Assembly: GCF_004342025.1 (NCBI RefSeq) | Contig: NZ_SLWN01000010.1 | Span: 1-64,000 of the forward strand | Length of the DNA stretch: 64,000 nucleotides | Origin: Kribbella steppae | GTDB taxonomy: Bacteria > Actinomycetota > Actinomycetes > Propionibacteriales > Kribbellaceae | Direction of reading: 5' to 3' | In this document: piece by piece, positions 60,977 to 64,000 of the stretch | Numbering within the stretch: the stretch's first letter is position 1 | Layout: each line of letters begins with the position of its first letter | The notes under the pieces: model-generated | The model's input: only the letters and a program-made list of their open reading frames with translations | Told to the model about the DNA's origin: nothing | The model's database searches: none | Translations under genes and position numbers: made by a program

Positions 60977-61966
60977 TCACGTGCCGGCGATGAGGCGTTT
61001 GGCGAGCGTGGCGGAGAAGGTGCCGGCCGGGATGCCCTTGCCGATCCCGCAGTCGCCGTCGGAGTCACCGGGGACCTTGAGCCAGAGCAGCAGGTCCGCA
61101 CCGCCGCCGACCTGGGACGGGACGCCGAGCTTGCGGCCGGCCGGGTTGCACCACTCGCCGTTCGAGCCGTTGCCGTTCCGGCTGGTGTCGACGACGAACT
61201 GGTTGCCGCCGCCGAGCGCGGTCTTGATCGCGTTGCCCTTCGTCACCGACTGCTGGGTGCTGTAGTAGTTCGACACGTTCAGCGCGAAGCCGCGGATCTT
61301 GCCGACGTCGACCAGTCGCAGCCGCCGGGCCATCTCACCGGCCTCGATCCAGTTGGTGTTTCCGCCGTCCATGTAGGCCCAGGTGTTCGCATTCTTGGTT
61401 GCAATCTGGTTCGCGGCGTACTTGAGCAGGTCGATCCGGATCTGCCGCTGGTCCTCCGGCATGCAGTCGAGTTGGGCCAATGCGTCCGGTTCGATCACGA
61501 CCACGGCCGGCCGGTTGCCGATCCCGTCGGCGAACTTGGCGATCCAGTCCCGGTACGCCGCCGGCGAGCCGGCACCGCCACCGGAGTGGCCGCCGCAGTC
61601 GCGGCCGGGGATGTTGTAGGCGACCAGGATCGGCAGCTTGTCGGCCCGGTCCGCGGCAGTGGTGTACGACGTCACCGCCGCCGTGATGTCGCCGCTCCAG
61701 TTGCCGAACCAGCGTCCGCCGGCCTGGTCGGCGATCTTGGTCTTGATCTCGGTCTCGCCCGGGTGCTGTTTCACGTATGCGGCCGGGTTGGAGTTCGGGT
61801 CGACGTAGAAACCGTTGGTGAGCTGGACCGGGTTACCGGTCGCCGGTCGCGGCTCGGCGGCCAGCACAGGCTGGCCGCCGAGGCTGAACAGTCCGGCGGT
61901 GAGCAGGCCGGCGGTGAGCAGGCCGGCGGTGAGCTGGCCGAGTGGGGCCGTGCGCAAAGGGGACAT
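60977..61966 (-). CDS. Secreted GH6-family cellulase
   Basis: A 329-aa secreted beta-1,4-glucanase. The signal peptide (about 1-36) contains a threefold LTAGL repeat. GH6 signatures: YNIPGRDCGGHSGGG (catalytic Asp region), VVVIEPDALAQLD (second Asp) and the C-terminal WLKVPGDSDGDC. Disulfide cysteines are in place. It has no cellulose-binding module. With the GH12 enzyme at 1314 it points to plant-polymer use. Confidence 0.93.
   Translation of the reverse strand: MSPLRTAPLGQLTAGLLTAGLLTAGLFSLGGQPVLAAEPRPATGNPVQLTNGFYVDPNSNPAAYVKQHPGETEIKTKIADQAGGRWFGNWSGDITAAVTSYTTAADRADKLPILVAYNIPGRDCGGHSGGGAGSPAAYRDWIAKFADGIGNRPAVVVIEPDALAQLDCMPEDQRQIRIDLLKYAANQIATKNANTWAYMDGGNTNWIEAGEMARRLRLVDVGKIRGFALNVSNYYSTQQSVTKGNAIKTALGGGNQFVVDTSRNGNGSNGEWCNPAGRKLGVPSQVGGGADLLLWLKVPGDSDGDCGIGKGIPAGTFSATLAKRLIAGT
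61891..61935 (-). repeat. Three 15-bp tandem repeats in the GH6 signal peptide
   Basis: Units at 61891-61905, 61906-61920 and 61921-61935, nearly identical (core CCGGCGGTGAGC). They encode the hydrophobic core of the signal peptide, so copy number changes would lengthen or shorten it by five residues. Confidence 0.92.
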
Positions 61967-62036
61967 CGCGGTAGGTCCTTCCGTCAGGAGCGGCAGTGAC
62001 TACTCAACGTGTCCACGACGTTACCCCGGGAGACTG

Positions 62037-62435
62037 CTAGTTGTTCTCGTCGACCTCACAGAACGACGAATAGTGGTCATCGGTGTAGTAGACGTACGTC
62101 GGTGTGGTCAGCGCACCACCGCCGACCAGGCGACGCGCACCGCGGTCGTCCGAGCCGGGCGTCTTCACGGTGTACTCGTGGTAGTAGCCACTCGACTCGT
62201 CCGGCAGGATGCCCTCCCGGTTCTGGAAGACGGTCCCGTCCTGCGGATACGGGAACGGCCCACCGGAGTGGATGAGGTCGAGCGTGTCGGAGGCCTGCGA
62301 CGGCAGCGTGCTCAGTGCGCAGGTCGGGATGGCCGTCGGCGCGGAGTAGGTGAGCTCGGCAACAGGTACGGCGTACGCCGTGGAGCCCAAGGTGGTCGCG
62401 GTGACGAGGGTGAGGGCGGCGATGAGGGTTCTCAT
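62037..62435 (-). CDS. Secreted guanyl-specific ribonuclease (RNase Sa type)
   Basis: A 132-aa exported RNase. The signal peptide ends near AYA at residue 22. The mature part matches the microbial N1/T1-barnase superfamily: FQNREGILP, YYHEYTVKTPG (catalytic Glu), RGARRLVGG (Arg) and the C-terminal TDDHYSSFCEV (His). Two cysteines can form the usual disulfide. No barstar-type inhibitor gene is adjacent. Confidence 0.9.
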   Translation of the reverse strand: MRTLIAALTLVTATTLGSTAYAVPVAELTYSAPTAIPTCALSTLPSQASDTLDLIHSGGPFPYPQDGTVFQNREGILPDESSGYYHEYTVKTPGSDDRGARRLVGGGALTTPTYVYYTDDHYSSFCEVDENN

Positions 62436-62492
62436 GTGCGGGAGGCTTCCCGGCGGAGATAGCGCCGGTACATCCCAGGTGTGAAATAACAG

Positions 62493-62523
62493 TTGGACTA
62501 TGACCCCGGTCAGGCCCTAGAGT
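62493..62523 (+). promoter_or_regulatory. Promoter upstream of the two-domain GNAT gene
   Basis: TTGGAC (62493-62498), 19-base spacer, TAGAGT (62518-62523). Confidence 0.4.
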
Positions 62524-62564
62524 CTGGCCCGGCGAGAACGATCCCGCAGCGGAAGGAGCGACCG

Positions 62565-62621
62565 ATGAACACACTGACTTGTTTCCCGGCGCGTCCGACC
62601 CGCTCGCACAGCTCGCACTGA
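62565..62621 (+). CDS. 18-aa leader ORF
   Basis: ATG with a strong GGAAGGAG site; encodes MNTLTCFPARPTRSHSSH and stops 32 bases before the next gene. It may be a regulatory leader peptide. Confidence 0.35.
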   Translation: MNTLTCFPARPTRSHSSH

Positions 62622-62653
62622 GCGGAGCAGTCGCGCCTCCTGTTGGAGGATTC

Positions 62654-63586
62654 GTGAACATCCGCACCACCGTCGAGGCCGACCTCGACACCATCCTTGC
62701 CCTGATCGAGCGGCAGTCGGTCAACACCGTCACCCTCGACCGCTACCGCGATTTCCTTGCCGACCGCACCTACCGGCACGACTGGACCTGGGTCGTCGAA
62801 GAGGACGGCAAGATCGTGGCCCTCGCCATCTGGTGGGGCCCGCCCGAGCACGACCACCCGTTCAGCATCGACGGCCTGTACTACGCCGGCGACGGCGACC
62901 CGGTGCCGGTCTGGACGGCGCTGATCGAGCAAACCCTCAAGAGTCGCCCGGCCGACGCCGAGCCGCCGGAGTACCACTTCTTCCTGCCCGGCGACTGGAA
63001 GGAGCAGCCGGAGGTCGTCGCCGAGCTCGACCTCCGTCGAAAGGCGGCCGAAGCGGCTGGGCTGACCGCGGTCACCGAGCGACTGCGGTACGACTGGAAG
63101 CCGGAGTACGGGCTGCCGCCGCGATCCACGCGGCTGCGGTTCGAGGAGGCCGATGACGAGGCCTTCGTGGACGTGTTCCGCCAGGTGTCCGAGGGCAGCC
63201 TCGACGCCGCAACTGCACGGGAGATCGCCCGGCTCGGCGCCGACGGCGCGGCCCGTGAGGAACTGGAGCTGTACAAGTCGATGCGAGGCGACCGGGCCTG
63301 GTGGAGGCTTGCGTACGACGCCGACGGCAAGCTGATCGGATTCGAGATCCCGTCGGCGAACCAGGGCGGGATGACGGTCGGGTACCTCGGCGTACTGTCC
63401 GAGCACCGCGGTCACCGCTACAGCGACGATCTACTGGCCGAGATCACCCACTTCCTCGCGGAGCTGGGTGCCGAGCGCATCACGGCGGACACCGACTTCG
63501 GCAACGTCCCGATGGCCCGGAGCTTCGAACGCCTTCATTACCGGAACTTCGCGGTCCGCCTGGTGCTGCACTTCCCGGCGAACTGA
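62654..63586 (+). CDS. Two-domain GNAT acetyltransferase
   Basis: A 310-aa protein with two GNAT-like halves. The N-terminal half (about 1-155) is degenerate; the C-terminal half has the acetyl-CoA segment VGYLGVLSEHRGHRYSDDLLAE and NVPMARSFERLHYRNF. The group resembles mycothiol synthase-like and resistance acetyltransferases, but the substrate is unknown. GTG 62654 follows GGAGGA; a longer in-frame ATG at 62579 lacks a site. Confidence 0.8.
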   Translation: MNIRTTVEADLDTILALIERQSVNTVTLDRYRDFLADRTYRHDWTWVVEEDGKIVALAIWWGPPEHDHPFSIDGLYYAGDGDPVPVWTALIEQTLKSRPADAEPPEYHFFLPGDWKEQPEVVAELDLRRKAAEAAGLTAVTERLRYDWKPEYGLPPRSTRLRFEEADDEAFVDVFRQVSEGSLDAATAREIARLGADGAAREELELYKSMRGDRAWWRLAYDADGKLIGFEIPSANQGGMTVGYLGVLSEHRGHRYSDDLLAEITHFLAELGAERITADTDFGNVPMARSFERLHYRNFAVRLVLHFPAN

Positions 63587-63592
63587 CACTTT

Positions 63593-63625
63593 CCCTCGGC
63601 GCGTCCAACTCGGGCGCGCCGAGGG
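63593..63625 (+). terminator. Terminator after the two-domain GNAT gene
   Basis: 11-bp stem CCCTCGGCGCG/CGCGCCGAGGG with an 11-base loop. Confidence 0.75.
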
Positions 63626-63662
63626 GAAGACGGTAACGGCTCCGACCCCTATGCTCCCTGAC

Positions 63663-63716
63663 ATGTCAGAGAGCTCCGGCGGATGCCGGGGACGGGCGAG
63701 GACCGGCGATGCGTGA
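63663..63716 (+). CDS. 17-aa leader ORF before the membrane protein gene
   Basis: ATG lies seven bases after a TATGCT -10 box (63650-63655), so it may be a leaderless upstream ORF. Its stop overlaps the start region of the next gene in another frame. Confidence 0.3.
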   Translation: MSESSGGCRGRARTGDA

Positions 63717-64000
63717 CATCGCGCTCATCCTGCATGTCGCCGCTGGGGTTCTGGCGGTGCCGTTCGGCCCGTTGGCGATCGTCCTCACGTTGCGCCGACG
63801 GGGGCTGAACTGGGCCGGCGAGGTCTACCACTGGACGATCGCGATCGTCTGCCTGACCGCTCTCGTGATGGTCCCGTACGACTGGGCCGGGCTCTGGTTC
63901 TTCTGGCCGATCTCGGTCGCGTCGTACCTGTTCGTCTATCTCGGTCAACGCGCCGCCGAGGCACCCGGCGGGCTCTGGTACCGCGGTGTGCTGCGCGGGT
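63709..64000 (+). CDS. Membrane protein, partial (N-terminus)
   Basis: The gene runs off the right edge. The visible 97 residues contain three hydrophobic helices, about 5-28 (LILHVAAGVLAVPFGPLAIV), 41-58 and 63-80. The first segment with its His resembles DUF2306-type small membrane proteins. Function unknown. A GAGGA site lies seven bases before the ATG. Confidence 0.7.
   Translation, partial: MRDIALILHVAAGVLAVPFGPLAIVLTLRRRGLNWAGEVYHWTIAIVCLTALVMVPYDWAGLWFFWPISVASYLFVYLGQRAAEAPGGLWYRGVLRG

Overview
The window is a GC-rich actinobacterial chromosome segment. Gene order, GTG starts, 4-bp overlapping stop/start junctions and frequent leaderless-type promoters all fit the Actinomycetota. The order alr - tsaE - tsaB - rimI - tsaD - groES - groEL1 - sigD - rsdA - guaB - guaB3 - GMC oxidoreductase - guaA is the one I know from Mycobacterium and relatives. 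My best guess, an inference only, is a Propionibacteriales genome such as Kribbella. I saw no rRNA, tRNA, CRISPR array or prophage.

Layout. 1-2.5 kb: edge of an HTH gene, a META-domain lipoprotein and a secreted GH12 glucanase. 2.6-10.7 kb: HAD hydrolase, alanine racemase, alpha/beta hydrolase and the tRNA t6A genes (a GNAT-TsaE fusion, tsaB, rimI, tsaD, another GNAT). A TnpB-only IS200/IS605 element sits between tsaB and rimI. 11-15 kb: THUMP-like methyltransferase, peptidoglycan-binding protein and CIRCE-controlled groES-groEL1. 15-21 kb: ECF sigma factor with anti-sigma factor, then guaB and guaB3. 21-27 kb: L7/L12-like protein, DinB-SnoaL fusion, TPR protein, succinic semialdehyde dehydrogenase and GMC oxidoreductase. 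27.9-33.4 kb: a compact biotin operon bioB-bsaP-bioA-bioF-bioD ending in an unusual cytochrome P450. 33.4-39.7 kb: guaA and an HSP90-family ATPase/TPR gene pair. 40-49 kb: assorted enzymes and regulators, including an SOS-box radical SAM gene, TetR/FAD monooxygenase and map. 49.4-53.5 kb: an erm-type rRNA methyltransferase behind a WhiB7-style promoter, facing an asymmetric heterodimeric ABC exporter with one frameshifted subunit. 53.6-64 kb: GDPD, PspC, groEL2 with tandem CIRCE elements, MMPL transporter, Imm5-like protein, GH6 cellulase, secreted RNase, GNAT and a partial membrane protein.

How it works together. Translation and protein quality genes (t6A synthesis, two chaperonin systems, HSP90-like ATPase, Erm) dominate, with purine synthesis (guaB, guaB3, guaA), biotin synthesis and some plant-polymer hydrolases. 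Most operons are tightly coupled. The strongest leads for new biology are the HSP90/TPR pair, the ExxR-less P450 in the biotin operon, the erm leader with its WhiB7-type promoter, and several places where a short upstream ORF is joined to a gene by an ATGA junction.
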